Below are positions 53,952 through 64,000 of a stretch of 64,000 nt of DNA, piece after piece. The position numbers and the translations under genes were made by a program. Each line of letters starts with the position of its first letter. Within the stretch, counting starts at the first letter, position 1. Origin of the DNA: Lepiota brunneoincarnata (taxonomy: Eukaryota > Basidiomycota > Agaricomycetes > Agaricales > Agaricaceae); assembly GCA_023014365.1 (NCBI GenBank), contig JAEBUN010000002.1, forward strand, positions 2,914,001 to 2,978,000, written 5' to 3'. The notes under the pieces are model-generated. The model saw only the letters and a program-made list of their open reading frames with translations, had not been told where the DNA came from and searched no databases.

Positions 53952-56124
53952 ATGTCCAACCCCGAATACTACATCGGCGTTGACGTAGGAACGGGCTCTG
54001 TCCGAGCATCTCTCGTTGCTAGGGATGGGACAGTTATAATCTCTTCTACCCAAGACACACAAACTTGGCGGGACGAACGCGATCATCGGATCTTTGAACA
54101 GTCAACCACGGACATTTGGTTTGCAGTATCCAAGACAGTCAAAGCATGCCTCGCAGACGCTAAAATTTCCGCAGAATCAGTAAAGGGTCTGGGATTTGAC
54201 GCTACATGTTCCTTGGCGGTCACCGACCTTGAAGGTGAACCGGTTATCGTGACCAAAGGCAACGAGATTGGCCTACGTGGAGAGAGGAATATCATACTCT
54301 GGGCAGACCACCGAGCGGAAAAGGAAGCCGATCTGATCAACAATACTGGCTCCAAGGTCCTGGACTACGTCGGAGGAAGAATGAGCGTACGTTTTTTTGT
54401 CAGCTTCTATCTCATTCGGCCCTCACGTCTCCTAGTTAGAGATGGAGGTTCCCAAGGTCCTCTGGCTCAAGAACAACATGCCCCTGGAACGCTTCTCTCA
54501 ATACCAGTTCTTCGACCTACCAGACTTCCTCACGTACCGCGCGACAAAGGACAGCACACGTTCGTGCTGTTCAGTAACCTGCAAATGCTCATTCGTGCCA
54601 AAGACGGGTTGGCACAATGACTTCTTCCAACAGATCGGGCTTGGGCAGCTCGTGGTCAACGAGTATGTGCAGATGGGCGCGGAGAAGGGAAAGGTACTAA
54701 CAGCCGGGATGCCTGTGGGGACTGGGCTTTCCAAAAAGGCGGCAGAAGAATTGGGATTGAGAGAAGGGACGCATGTGGGAAGTGCACTGATTGATGCGTA
54801 AGCGCCCCGACCCTCCTCTCATGAACCACGACTGATGGCCATTCAGATACGCCGGCTGGCTGGGCACTGTTGCTGCTCGATATATGAAAGATGGCAACCT
54901 CGGCGATGAGGTTCCTAGCCTGCAGGAGTCGAAGAATCGTTTGGCCGTGATTGCGGGTACAAGTACTTGTCACATCGTACAGGTAAACTCATCGCTTTCT
55001 CCATCGCTGCGCACATCTAAATCTGACCGGTGACCGGAGAGCCCTCAAGGTATTTTCGTGGATGGTGTCTGGGGCCCTTACAAGGTAATCAATGTTTTTA
55101 CCATAGTCTATCTGGGTTCTTCTTACCAATGACGCTGCGTCGCAGGATCCTGTGTTCAGGGACTGGTGGATGAATGAAGGAGGTCAATCTTCTACCGGCC
55201 AAGTAGGTCCACTACTTATTGCGAGCATAGATGTAGTCTGAGAAGTGCTTTTCCAGTTGATTGACTTCATCCTGACGAGTCACCCCGCACATCCAAAGCT
55301 GGAACAGCTCGTCAAGGAACAGCAGAAAAGCAAGCATGAAAGTGAGCCTCCCAACGTCAAGGATACCAAAATCTAGCTCAACCATCACCCACAATCCCAG
55401 TTCTGGAAGATATCTTGGAACAGCTTCGGATCGAAGGAGGTGCTACCAGCTTAACAGAGTTAACCAAAGACCTCCACATATACCCCGACTTCCACGGTAC
55501 GCCTATACCAAGTCCGCTAACCCAACAATCATCTAATCTTCCACACACAGGTAACCGCTCACCCATTGCCGACCCACGTATGCGTGGCTCCATCGTTGGG
55601 CTCGAACTCTCCTCCAGCATACAAGACCTCGCCAAAAAGTACAACGCAACCCTCGAGGCCATCGCCCTCCAAACGAGACACATTGTCACCGTCCTCAACA
55701 GCCGTGGGCACACCATCTCCTCAATCTACATGAGCGGTGGGCAGGCAAAGAACCTAGCTCTTATGCAACTCTTTGCAGATGTGTGCGATATGCCCGTTAT
55801 CCTTCCACACGATCATGCCGCCGCTGTGGTCCGTGGCGCAGCGATCCTTGGTAGGTTCGCAGCACAAGGAGGAGGGAGAACCAGCGAAGGTGGCCAGGCG
55901 GAAGCGTTGTGGAAGGTTATGGTATGACTTTGAGTCGCTTCTACCTCCCGCTGTCGTTGATGGGAATGGCCTCCTAGGTCGAGATGACTCCCTCCGGTAC
56001 TCTGGTGATTCCGAATGCCTCTGAGAAGGACAAGAAACTCCTTAACGCCAAATACAAGATATTCATGGAGGCAATTGATATTCAGCAGCGGTGGCGCGCG
56101 GAGATGGAGGAGGCTGCTCTCTAA
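53952..56124 (+). CDS. FGGY-family carbohydrate kinase (D-ribulokinase-like)
   Basis: Cytosolic sugar kinase that phosphorylates a ketopentose, probably D-ribulose, using ATP. The N-terminal phosphate motif is YYIGVDVGTGSVRASLVARD. GLGFDATCSLAVTD and IILWADHRAEKEADLINNT form the ribulokinase-type substrate region. EVPKVLWLKNNMP, FFDLPDFLTYRAT and GWHNDFFQQIGL follow. AVIAGTSTCHIVQ and FRDWWMNEGGQSSTGQLIDF open the second domain, and YMSGGQAKNLALMQLFADV is the C-terminal ATP-binding block. It stops at 56122-56124 after EEAAL. Seven or so introns, all frame-consistent where checked. Matches the FGGY/YDR109C group better than glycerol or xylulose kinases. Converges with uL2. Confidence 0.93.
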
Positions 56125-56400
56125 ACGGGTTTGATCCCTTGTAACAGTAGCATTGTCATATACCATGGTTATACATAACGTGGTCAGTGATGAACTTGGG
56201 CTGGTCTCGGACGGTTGCGGGCTCTCCAGCGACTCAAAGTCTTGATGCACCCCGAAGCTGAAAGGCGAGCTCATGAAAGTGTGTTATAGGTACGGATGTC
56301 GCTACGAGGCTCAATGACACCATATACTGAGTCGTAGGCACGACAAATAGAGCATTTTATGAAGAGAAGACAAGTGAGGGAGCTCTTGTAGGAAGACCCT
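56125..56400. other. Convergent intergenic FGGY kinase / uL2
   Basis: Shared 3' flank of 276 bp. No gene seen. Confidence 0.45.
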
Positions 56401-57421
56401 CTAAACCTCCTTAACCTTGACGGTACCGCGTAGCAGACCAGTCTGCATAACGAAACACGATCAGTCTCATATTCCATCCAAGGACCGGGGAAACGGGACT
56501 TACGCGGCGGGCAGCGATGAGACCGACTTTCTGACCAGGAACAGCAGAGCGAGCAATCGTTGAGGCCTTTCCGATGTGTTGGTGATTACCACCACCATGA
56601 GGATGGTCAACAGGGTTCATAGCAACACCGCGCGTGCGAGGCCAGCTACAGAGCTGTCAGCCGAATTGATCAGCAAATTAAGGTACAGCAAGACGCACTT
56701 GTAGCGCTTGGCCTTGAACTTATGATATGCACGACCTGCTTTCAGCAAAGGTTTATCGATTCTTCCACCACCTGCAACGATACCTATGGTTGCCCGTGCA
56801 GATCCGGAGATGGTCTTCTTGGAACCACTAGGAAGTCTAACCCTTGTCTTGTTGTCATCAGGGGAATGGCCAATGATGGTGGCATAGTTGCCAGAGGTGC
56901 GGGCGAGAGCACCCCGGTCACCGACTTTCTCCTCGACGTTACAAATGATAGTGCCTTCAGGACATTGGGACACGGGGAGGACATTGCCAACGGAGAGGGT
57001 AGCTTTTTTGCCACAGTAGACAAAGGCACCTGTGTGCAGGCCCTCAGTGGCGATGAAGGTTTCTTTGCGGAGTTTGTAGCGGTAGGGATCACGGAAAACG
57101 ACACGGGCGAGAGGAGCACCACTGAAAACCACCTAAATCAGGGCGAGAGCTTCGGAAAGAGACAGGTAGGACTCACCGGCCAGAATCGTGGATTATCTCT
57201 TTCACAATACCCCGAATGTAGCCATTGCGTTCGGCGAAATCGAGGGCACGGAACTGGGCAGGTGCTTTATTATGGTGGGTGTGCGATTTGAACTAGATTT
57301 TTGAACGGAGGATCCCCGCAAAGCGGTAAGATGCAAGTCATTTCAGAATAGGTGAGGCTGGAAGCATTGATATACGCACAATGGCATGGGAGCGCCTTTG
57401 TGCCCTGATAACCCGACCCAT
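56401..57421 (-). CDS. RPL2: Large-subunit ribosomal protein uL2
   Basis: Universal 60S protein near the peptidyl transferase centre. It starts [12 protein letters not shown] (ATG at 57421), then TIPD-like [99 protein letters not shown] and [15 protein letters not shown]. After an intron comes [20 protein letters not shown], including the highly conserved [10 protein letters not shown] loop with its essential His. A final exon [13 protein letters not shown] stops at 56401. Full length and intact. Five short introns. Confidence 0.98.
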
Positions 57422-57455
57422 CGTAAAATCTGTCAAAGGAACTTTCCGTCAGTAT

Positions 57456-57809
57456 CTACCACCACGTCGAACTTGAGGCAGGCGAAAGAAATATGGCCGG
57501 AAGCCTGAAACAGAGAACCAACAACCGTGCATCCATCTCCATCGAAACCCATCCATCCTCATCTGCATCCTTTTCGATGTCGATGTCACGGAAGGCACGT
57601 CCAAGCGGTCCATACGGTTGTCTTCTGAAGTAACAGACTGACATACTTACATTCGGAGAGTCTTGAGGAACGTTGGCACCGTCTGCGAGGACGCAACGCT
57701 TGGTGAGTGGCTTTGGAACCAAACAACTGCAAATAATGAGTACGTAATCGAATACACCAGAATAGGGCTTAGGCGCGTGTACAGCACAAATGCTGGTCCC
57801 GGAAACCAA
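57456..57809 (-). CDS. Hypothetical small ORF upstream of uL2 (weak)
   Basis: An open minus-strand frame with CLVPKPLTKRCVLADGANVP. Its central part (about 57653-57727) is flanked by good splice sites, ending in GTAAGT. It could be a small unknown gene or a transcribed leader exon of uL2. No similarity recognised. The spacer to 58029 otherwise holds nothing. Confidence 0.2.
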   Translation of the reverse strand: MVSGTSICAVHAPKPYSGVFDYVLIICSCLVPKPLTKRCVLADGANVPQDSPNVSMSVCYFRRQPYGPLGRAFRDIDIEKDADEDGWVSMEMDARLLVLCFRLPAIFLSPASSSTWW

Positions 57810-58029
57810 TTATTTCAATGTTTTCAACCCCGAGTCTTTCTTGGAACCACCATTACCACTATTTTCACGGTATGTGAGCTCTCTTTCACCAATTGACGGG
57901 CACTATAGTGCCAATTCCGAACCGTCCGCAAAATAGCACGCGGCATAGGCGCTCATTGTTTGCTCACGCTGTGGCAACCAGCCCAACCAACCGGCCGTAG
58001 AGCATACACTGACCGTTCACACTCCTCAA

Positions 58030-59489
58030 GACGAGATCGCCGTTCTCAACCAAGAAATTCGGAAAGTCGGTGACGCTCTCCGACAACTCCAGCAGAGGCG
58101 CCCCGCGTTATTGAGTAAATTTAATAACACTCAAGCGTCTACGAGAATTATTCCACTCGAAATTCTCTCTCGTATCTTTTATTATGCCTGCCCACGCGCA
58201 GGGCCCACTCCACCCGATAACCGCTTTCCAGAAAAGTAACCTGTTTACACCAGATTTATGGGCGACACTATCAATCGATTTCTACCGACGCTTATTGTCA
58301 CTCAAGCTGAGCTTCCGCTTCTACAATTTCAGGAGTTTCGGTCCTGATGGGAGGTTCTTCAAACATTTCAAAAGCCCTTCCGACAAAGAACCAATGTTGT
58401 TCGACGTTGCCGATTCCACCAATCCTTAACTTCTTAAGAGGTCCTGCAGACTGATTTCGTGCCGGGATCTTGGGCAAAAGTGATTGATTTGGGTGTGTTC
58501 GAGGAGCTTACGGACTTGCGGCTTCATCTGAATGCGGATCATTCTTCGAGGCGGCCAGGACAGGGCGATACCCTCCTAAACTTCACGCTTATGATACCAA
58601 GTAGCATTCAAGAACTACTTCTACATAATATACCCACTGTTCCAAGGATATATCACAGCGGTCTCACGGTTTTTAACCTCCAACAAATACCAATCGACAC
58701 AGCTCCGTAGTTTCTCTCTAAGGGCCGCAATCTCCTCGAGTTTTCTCTGTTTGAACCTTCGGAACCAGTGGATGATGATGCACCCAGTTTCACAGAAGTT
58801 GAAGTCTTTAGCCATCTCGAAAGCCTTGGTTAGAGCTTGGACAGGACTGAATGGAGCGATGCATTCCTCGAGTATTTCAGTTTTCCCGCCCTGCAGAAAC
58901 TCCGTGTGTTATGTGATACCTTCGATGGCGGTGGCAACATGGTCACAGATTTTTTGAGCAGCCTCCCAATCTCTGGCACAACCTGAGATTGTCTTCGAGT
59001 CTCGAGATGGGCCCGACACTATATCAACACCCCTCTCGCACTCTCCCGCCCGCCTTTCCCCCCCTTCCCCCAGGTTTTGGGTCTGATTCCTCCACGTCTT
59101 CCTGGCCAGGATTTGTGGGATGCACAGATCGAAGCAGGCTCGGCTCCCTTGCGATGGAGAAGGAACACCCATTTCGACAGTCTAGGTCTCTTCCCCTCGC
59201 TCAAGGGCTTGTGCAATAAAGATGGATTAGGACCAAGTAGATGATACCCTGTTCAGTTTCGGCTGTGGACATTACGCCCCTAATCGGCATGCTAGTGACA
59301 AGAGCCGAAGCAGGTTTGAAGGATGTCAAAATCAGTTTGGATGCGGTGATATACATTTGGCCCGATGGGGCTGAAAGAATGGGTGGATTGGTCAAGGGTG
59401 GCACGAACATCGAGATAATACAACATTCGGAGCGGAAAGGGGTCGCAAGTGAAATCCTGCCGGTTTCATCCAAATTTCGCAGAGAATAG
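58030..59489 (+). pseudogene. F-box protein pseudogene (agaricomycete type)
   Basis: The N-terminal coiled segment EIAVLNQEIRKVGDALRQLQ leads into STRIIPLEILSRIFYYACP, the F-box of a large agaricomycete family. A TAA follows at about 58219. Further pieces of the expected protein then appear in shifted frames: TPDLWATLSIDFYRRL, then leucine-rich FEELTDLRLHLNAD, then the family C-terminus MLVTRAEAGLKDVKISLD with GLVKGGTNIEII to 59489. Several stops and frame changes separate the pieces, so it is decayed. It would have been a substrate adaptor for SCF ubiquitin ligase. Confidence 0.6.
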
Positions 59490-60107
59490 GGGTGTACCCA
59501 ACTCTAGCGCTCACGAACGTCAAATATTCAGCAAATCGTCATGGGCACCGAAAACCCAGCTCTCCATTACCCAAGCTTATAGATTAGGCGTTTAAGCTGC
59601 AATCAACAAATCAATACTATTTCAAATGTTCAGATATTTTACCAAAGAATGATCAGAAGGTCCATAGTGTAGCGACCTCATGGATAGATCATATACCATT
59701 TCATTTGGGAACCAATCCATCGCCCCCTTGTTGTCTCTCGTACAACTGAAGCTGTAGAGTCCCTCGCACGCACTACTGTGACTTTACACTGGTAGGGTCG
59801 CAGACCACGATGGGTGTGTTGTCCTTGGCCTCTTCGTGATGGATCACCATCCCCCTAATCCGCTTCCAGACAACGCTCAAGAGACGTTGTAGATACAAGC
59901 CAAGTGGGGATCGGGGACACTTGTCTGACCAACGAATCCAGCACGGTTCTCCAAATTCGAACCTGGAGGCCGGGTGTATTGGATTTGCCGTCTTTGCAAG
60001 GAGGTAAATTTAACATTTCTATTCACGTTGCTGATTTTATTTTGGATCAATAAATTGGACTCTCAAGAATTGCCTTGGGAAGGCAACCGCATCGGCTCCA
60101 AAGCCAG
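59490..60107. other. Intergenic, no gene seen
   Basis: About 620 bp between the F-box fossil and the 3' end of the SH3 gene. No feature recognised. Confidence 0.45.
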
Positions 60108-61340
60108 TCATAGAGGTTTGACATATGACGCAGGGAAAAGACCTTGCATTCCATCCACCTCCCCCGTCCACCTAACGCAGTCTTCAGCATCAAACATTAT
60201 CAAAAAAGGACAAGGCACACCAATCATCGGACGTCCGTTCGATAAGTAGGATTCGCTGGTTCTCCTTGATATTCAAGTCCCCAGGTTCCTATCCAACAAA
60301 CGACTTGTCAGCATGTTCCAAAGTATTACAACAAAGAGAGAACGAACTGAGGATTCATAATCGTACAGTGCTTCCACCCACTCACCCTGCTCTTCCTCTT
60401 CCTTCTCCTGTTGTGGTTTCGACTGTTGTGGCGGAGGCGGTGGTGGCGGAGGCGGAACAGCAGCAGCAGCAGCCCTCGCAGGCGGAGGGCCAAACTTGCT
60501 CGCATTATTCCTCGGTTGAAACGCCGACGGCAAGTTATCCACAGGATTTGAATGAGTAGCTTGGAACGAAGATGAAGATTTCGGAGGGTTTGACGAAGTA
60601 TTCCGTAGTGAGCCAAAGAAATTCTTCGCCGACGATGTATCCACATCTCCAAATTTCTAAGCATGTGTGCAACAATCAGCCCTCCCGCATTGGGAAATTG
60701 GATTGGGTGGGGGGGAGGAAAGAAACAAGCGCGCAAACCCACTCTGACACTAGTCAAGCCAGAAACCCCACTCCCAGACTTATCTCCAGCTCCATGACTC
60801 CCACCAGCCCTCAGTGCGGCTACCCGATCCGCCACCGACCCACCCGAATACGTATCCGTTTCCGAATCAGCATGTTGTCCAGCTGCCTACCGAAACCAAC
60901 CCAAATATCAGATATTTTCCCCCCCACCAAGCGACACCCGAAAAGAAACAAATGCACCAAGCATAAGCGCCGACATCTAGACAGGTCAATAAATGCACCG
61001 ACAACGCACCGCAGTCCCGGACACGGGTGTAGACTTTCCACTCCCACCCCCATTCCCACTCCCAGCATGTTTCATTCCCGCCGAAACAAACTTGGCAGCA
61101 GCATCGGAAGCCCGACTCACAGCAGCAGCAGCCGCCGCCCCTTCCTTTCGAAACGGATTCGTACTGGCAGTATCTCCCTTGGACGAGGCAAAAATCTCTG
61201 GGCGCGAAGCGAAATATCTACCAGGCGAAAAAAAAACATCGCCTCATGTCACCACATCAACGATTGCCAGGTGCGACTCACTCATCTAACAGCGAGAACA
61301 AGGCATCCTTCTCCTGCGGCCCCAAATTTGCGAAGACCAT
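60108..61340 (-). CDS. SH3-domain protein (Lsb1/Pin3-like architecture)
   Basis: Probable cortical actin or endocytosis adaptor that binds proline-rich partners. Start at 61340: MVFANLGPQEKDALFSLLDE. An intron then leads to YFASRPEIFASSKGDTAS, an Ala-rich helical stretch, GSGNGGGSGKSTPVSG, SVADRVAALRAGG, FFGSLRNTS, a poly-Pro run near 60430-60455 and a Glu-rich hinge. The C-terminal SH3 domain is split by introns: EWVEALYDYES, then EPGDLNIKENQRILLIERTS, DDW, then WTGEVDGMQGLFPASYVKPL and the stop at 60108. Its ALYDY, W-W/G and P-x-x-Y residues are all present, so the SH3 fold should bind. The exact orthologue is uncertain. Confidence 0.84.
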
Positions 61341-61922
61341 GTTCTGGTATCGAATCGGTATCAAGGCTGTGGTAGGATGGCAAGAAAAGATCGGTGACAA
61401 TCACGTCGAACAATTAGGCAACCTTCCCCTTGCATCATCTAGGCACACCTTTCAGATATACGTATACTATGACATGTTATTTCATATTCGCATAAGAAAC
61501 AGAGGGAAATACGTATAATAGATCAACCCATACCTATTCACAAAAAAAAAAAAACACAAGTCGAAAAGTAATGTAACCGGTTCTCGGGACGTCTCGATGA
61601 AAGAGAGAAGAAAGAAAATAAGAAATACAGGGAAAGGGAGATATAAACAGCCAACCAAACCAAAAAGTCGAGCGGGAATAAAAGTTAATAAACCTCCAAA
61701 AACATTCCCAAGTATACACCAAAGCAAGAACTAATTGGCAGAGCAAGGGGCAGGAAACCGAAATTGAGACGGAATAACAGTGCAATGAAGAGAGCAGGGG
61801 GCGGATGTGGTCTCGGATTGGGGGTGGGGGGATGGGGTATGGGGGGGGGGGGGGGAGAGGGAAATCGAGCCAACGTCGCCGAGACCCAGGAGATGGAGAA
61901 ATTTTCGAAGCGTCGTCTTTTT
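61341..61922. other. Intergenic with simple-sequence runs
   Basis: Promoter of the SH3 gene and 3' flank of the Gln-rich gene. It includes an A12 run near 61545 and a G15 run at 61841-61855. No gene seen. Confidence 0.5.
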
Positions 61923-64000
61923 TTACTGCCACGACGATCCCAAGAAATCGTACTCGCCGCTCCCAACGCCCTGTTCACCCATACCACCCACATTACCCAT
62001 GCCACCCATGCCACCCATACCACCCATGTTTCCCATATTTCCCATACTACCCATGTTCCCCATCCCTCCCATGCCCATGCCACCAATCCCCATCCCCCCC
62101 ATCCCCATCCCTGCACCCATGCCCATGCCCATTCCTCCTCCCATCCCTTGCGCCTGTCCGGATCCAGGTGCCGTCGACGTAGGTCTCGGCATTTCCCCGT
62201 AGCCAGCGCCTCCAACACCACCCATCCAATTACCCGTAGGACCAGGAGGCGATCCTGCTCCCCCTCCACCAGCAGTCCCGCCACCAACATTAAAACCACC
62301 ACCCCCCGCACCCCAACTCATTCCCTGATTATTAAACACAGGACTCTGCTGACCTCCTTGCTGCTGCTGCTGCTGCTGCTGCTGTTGTTGTTGTATAACT
62401 CTCGCAGCCTGTCCTTGCTGTTGTTGCAGCAACATCCGCTGGTACTCCTCGGTTCCTTGCACGGCCCCTCCTGCCCCAGCGCCCAGTGCAGACATACTCA
62501 TCGGCCCCGAGCTCAACGACCGTGAAGGCACTCTGGGTGTCATCGGAGACGCAGCACCCCCACTATGACTATCCGATGGTGACCTCGTACTCCGCGCAAT
62601 ACCCGGTATCGCACTTGGATTCGATCGGAGTGTCGCAGGCGGCACAAACATATCTCCCGCCCCTCCACCCACCCCGGGCATTCCCATCCCTAGTCCAGGA
62701 GGAATAGGCGAACTATGCGTCGGCGAAACCATGTTTCCTGCTTGTTGCTGCTGCTGCTGAGCCAAAGCCTGCTGTCTCAACATCCTCTCTTGCTGCTGCT
62801 GTATTACAGCCTGCTGTGGCGTCATCCCCATCCCCGTTGGTCCACCCATCCCTCCAGCACCACCAGCACTAGCAGCCAAAGCGCGTTGTTGCTGCTGCTG
62901 TTGCATCAACATCAACTGTCTCTGCTGATCCATACCCATACCGATCCCACCCCTGGCAGCCGCCATCACCCGAGGATCCATCCCTCCCATCGCCATCCCC
63001 CCTGCGCCCGCACTTCCACCACTTCCACCACCACCCATTCCCTGCCCCATCATCCCTCCAGCACCCTGTGGCACAACAGGCGACCCAGGCGCACCAAACC
63101 CACCCATCCCAACTCCACCTCCACTTCCTAATCCCTGCGGCCCACTCCCACCAGGCCCACCCCTCTGCTGCTGCATCTGTTGTTGTTGTTGTTGTTGCTG
63201 TTGTTGCTGTTGTTGCTGTTGTTGCTGTTGCTGTTGCTGTTGCTGCTGGTGTAGTTGTTGATTCGGCTGCTGCTGCTGCTGATGCTGCTGCTCCTGCCTC
63301 GCTTGTAGCGTCGCCTGTGCAACGACCATCTTTTGCAGCTGAGCCTGTAGAGGCATTTGTTGGAATCCTGGCACATTGCGTATCATGTAGTTCACAAAGG
63401 GATGTCCTGGCGTCTGCAGCACTTGATAAGCCTGTTGTAGTCCGACCGTCATCATATTTCCACCAGGTCCCCCAGCCCCAGGATTCGCACCCGCGCCGCT
63501 TCCACCGCTCATGGCAGTAGTAGGATTGACACCAGGCGGGGACATCTGCCTCGCAGCGGCCTGTGCCCGTGCCTGTTGCGCTTGAATCTGCTGCTGACGT
63601 GCCCTCAATTGGACCTCGGGCGTCATCATTCCGGCTGCACCACCCGCTCCTGGTATACCCAAACCCTCTCCAGGGTTGCCAACCCCCATCCCAGTTGACG
63701 GTGTCGGTGTCGATGTCGGTCCAGGATTAGCTCCCGCACCAGTCCCAGTCCCAGCCCCAACATGGTTCCTGCTCGACAAACCAGGCGAAGATGTTACCGG
63801 AATCGCCGGACCACCACCACCACCCACTGCTACGCCAGGCGGTGAAGGACTAATACCCGCATTCGTGTTTGTGTTCGCGCCGACACCATTGTTTCCACCA
63901 GCAGAAACCCCACCCGCACCTCCGCCGGCTGCGGATATCATAGGATTCATCGGGTTAGGCGTACGTGTCCCACTGGGCGGTGGTACCCCCCCATTCACAG
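61923..64000 (-). CDS. Gln/Gly/Met-rich low-complexity protein, 5'-truncated by window edge
   Basis: One long exon on the minus strand, open to the right edge of the window and ending EYDFLGSSWQ at 61923. Long CAG/CAA-coded glutamine tracts lie at about 63174-63290, 62355-62395 and 62740-62805, with Met-Gly-Gly repeats near 61970-62140 (GMGGMGGMG-like). A less repetitive island is LQTPGHPFVNYMIRNVPGFQ, followed by MPLQAQLQKMVVAQATLQAR. The composition resembles the disordered tails of fungal transcription coactivators or chromatin remodellers. No folded domain is inside the window, so the family is not assignable. Large antisense frames in this region are shadows of the repeats. Confidence 0.65.
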   Translation of the reverse strand, partial: VNGGVPPPSGTRTPNPMNPMISAAGGGAGGVSAGGNNGVGANTNTNAGISPSPPGVAVGGGGGPAIPVTSSPGLSSRNHVGAGTGTGAGANPGPTSTPTPSTGMGVGNPGEGLGIPGAGGAAGMMTPEVQLRARQQQIQAQQARAQAAARQMSPPGVNPTTAMSGGSGAGANPGAGGPGGNMMTVGLQQAYQVLQTPGHPFVNYMIRNVPGFQQMPLQAQLQKMVVAQATLQARQEQQHQQQQQPNQQLHQQQQQQQQQQQQQQQQQQQQQQQQMQQQRGGPGGSGPQGLGSGGGVGMGGFGAPGSPVVPQGAGGMMGQGMGGGGSGGSAGAGGMAMGGMDPRVMAAARGGIGMGMDQQRQLMLMQQQQQQRALAASAGGAGGMGGPTGMGMTPQQAVIQQQQERMLRQQALAQQQQQQAGNMVSPTHSSPIPPGLGMGMPGVGGGAGDMFVPPATLRSNPSAIPGIARSTRSPSDSHSGGAASPMTPRVPSRSLSSGPMSMSALGAGAGGAVQGTEEYQRMLLQQQQGQAARVIQQQQQQQQQQQQGGQQSPVFNNQGMSWGAGGGGFNVGGGTAGGGGAGSPPGPTGNWMGGVGGAGYGEMPRPTSTAPGSGQAQGMGGGMGMGMGAGMGMGGMGIGGMGMGGMGNMGSMGNMGNMGGMGGMGGMGNVGGMGEQGVGSGEYDFLGSSWQ

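Noticed and set aside
61764..63520. Long plus-strand open frames opposite the Gln-rich gene
   Set aside because: They are antisense shadows of CAG/CCC repeats, rich in His/Pro/Thr or Leu runs, with no start context or domain.

Overview
This window is eukaryotic nuclear DNA, most likely from an agaricomycete (mushroom-forming basidiomycete). Almost every gene is broken by many short (about 45-75 bp) GT-AG introns. The gene families fit too: a NACHT NTPase, DUF6534-type seven-helix proteins, CYP512-like P450s, an agaricomycete-style F-box gene, and basidiomycete ERG2, SWD1, uL2 and eS25. CDS spans below run from start to stop and include introns. Exon joins were worked out by hand from splice signals and reading frame.

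Left flank (1-7.9 kb): a 5'-truncated NACHT gene with an in-frame stop, then a tight minus-strand train of four genes: ERG2 (sterol C-8 isomerase), an alpha/beta hydrolase, a PHO80-type cyclin and SWD1 (COMPASS subunit). Right flank (50.7-64 kb): glucosidase II beta, ribosomal eS25, an FGGY (ribulokinase-like) kinase, ribosomal uL2, an F-box pseudogene, an SH3 protein and the 3' part of a Gln-rich protein.

Middle (8.6-50.2 kb): a dense accessory locus that looks like a biosynthetic cluster built by repeated duplication. It holds two tandem DUF6534 membrane proteins, a full-size PDR-type ABC transporter, four wax-synthase-like (MBOAT) acyltransferases (WS1-WS4), five related CYP512-like P450s (P450-1 to P450-5), a CYP51/ERG11 sterol 14-alpha-demethylase, an ELO fatty-acid elongase, two NAD(P)-binding oxidoreductases and a BAHD-like acyltransferase. 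No terpene synthase, PKS, NRPS or oxidosqualene cyclase is visible. I therefore infer that the locus tailors (oxidises, reduces, acylates) and exports a lipid-like scaffold made elsewhere. With CYP51 inside and ERG2 at the edge, a sterol or triterpenoid is a reasonable but unproven guess.

The most striking structure is an iterated module with the order NAD(P)-binding protein, DUF6534, ABC transporter, wax-synthase-like gene, P450. One copy (11.0-23.2 kb) is largely intact. A second (42.1-45.7 kb) is collapsed by internal deletions into a row of gene fossils ending in a nearly intact P450. A third (46.1-48.5 kb) keeps only the first two members. Several single-base differences (P450-5, the NAD(P)-binding gene, possibly the BAHD gene) are either early pseudogenisation or homopolymer/sequence errors.
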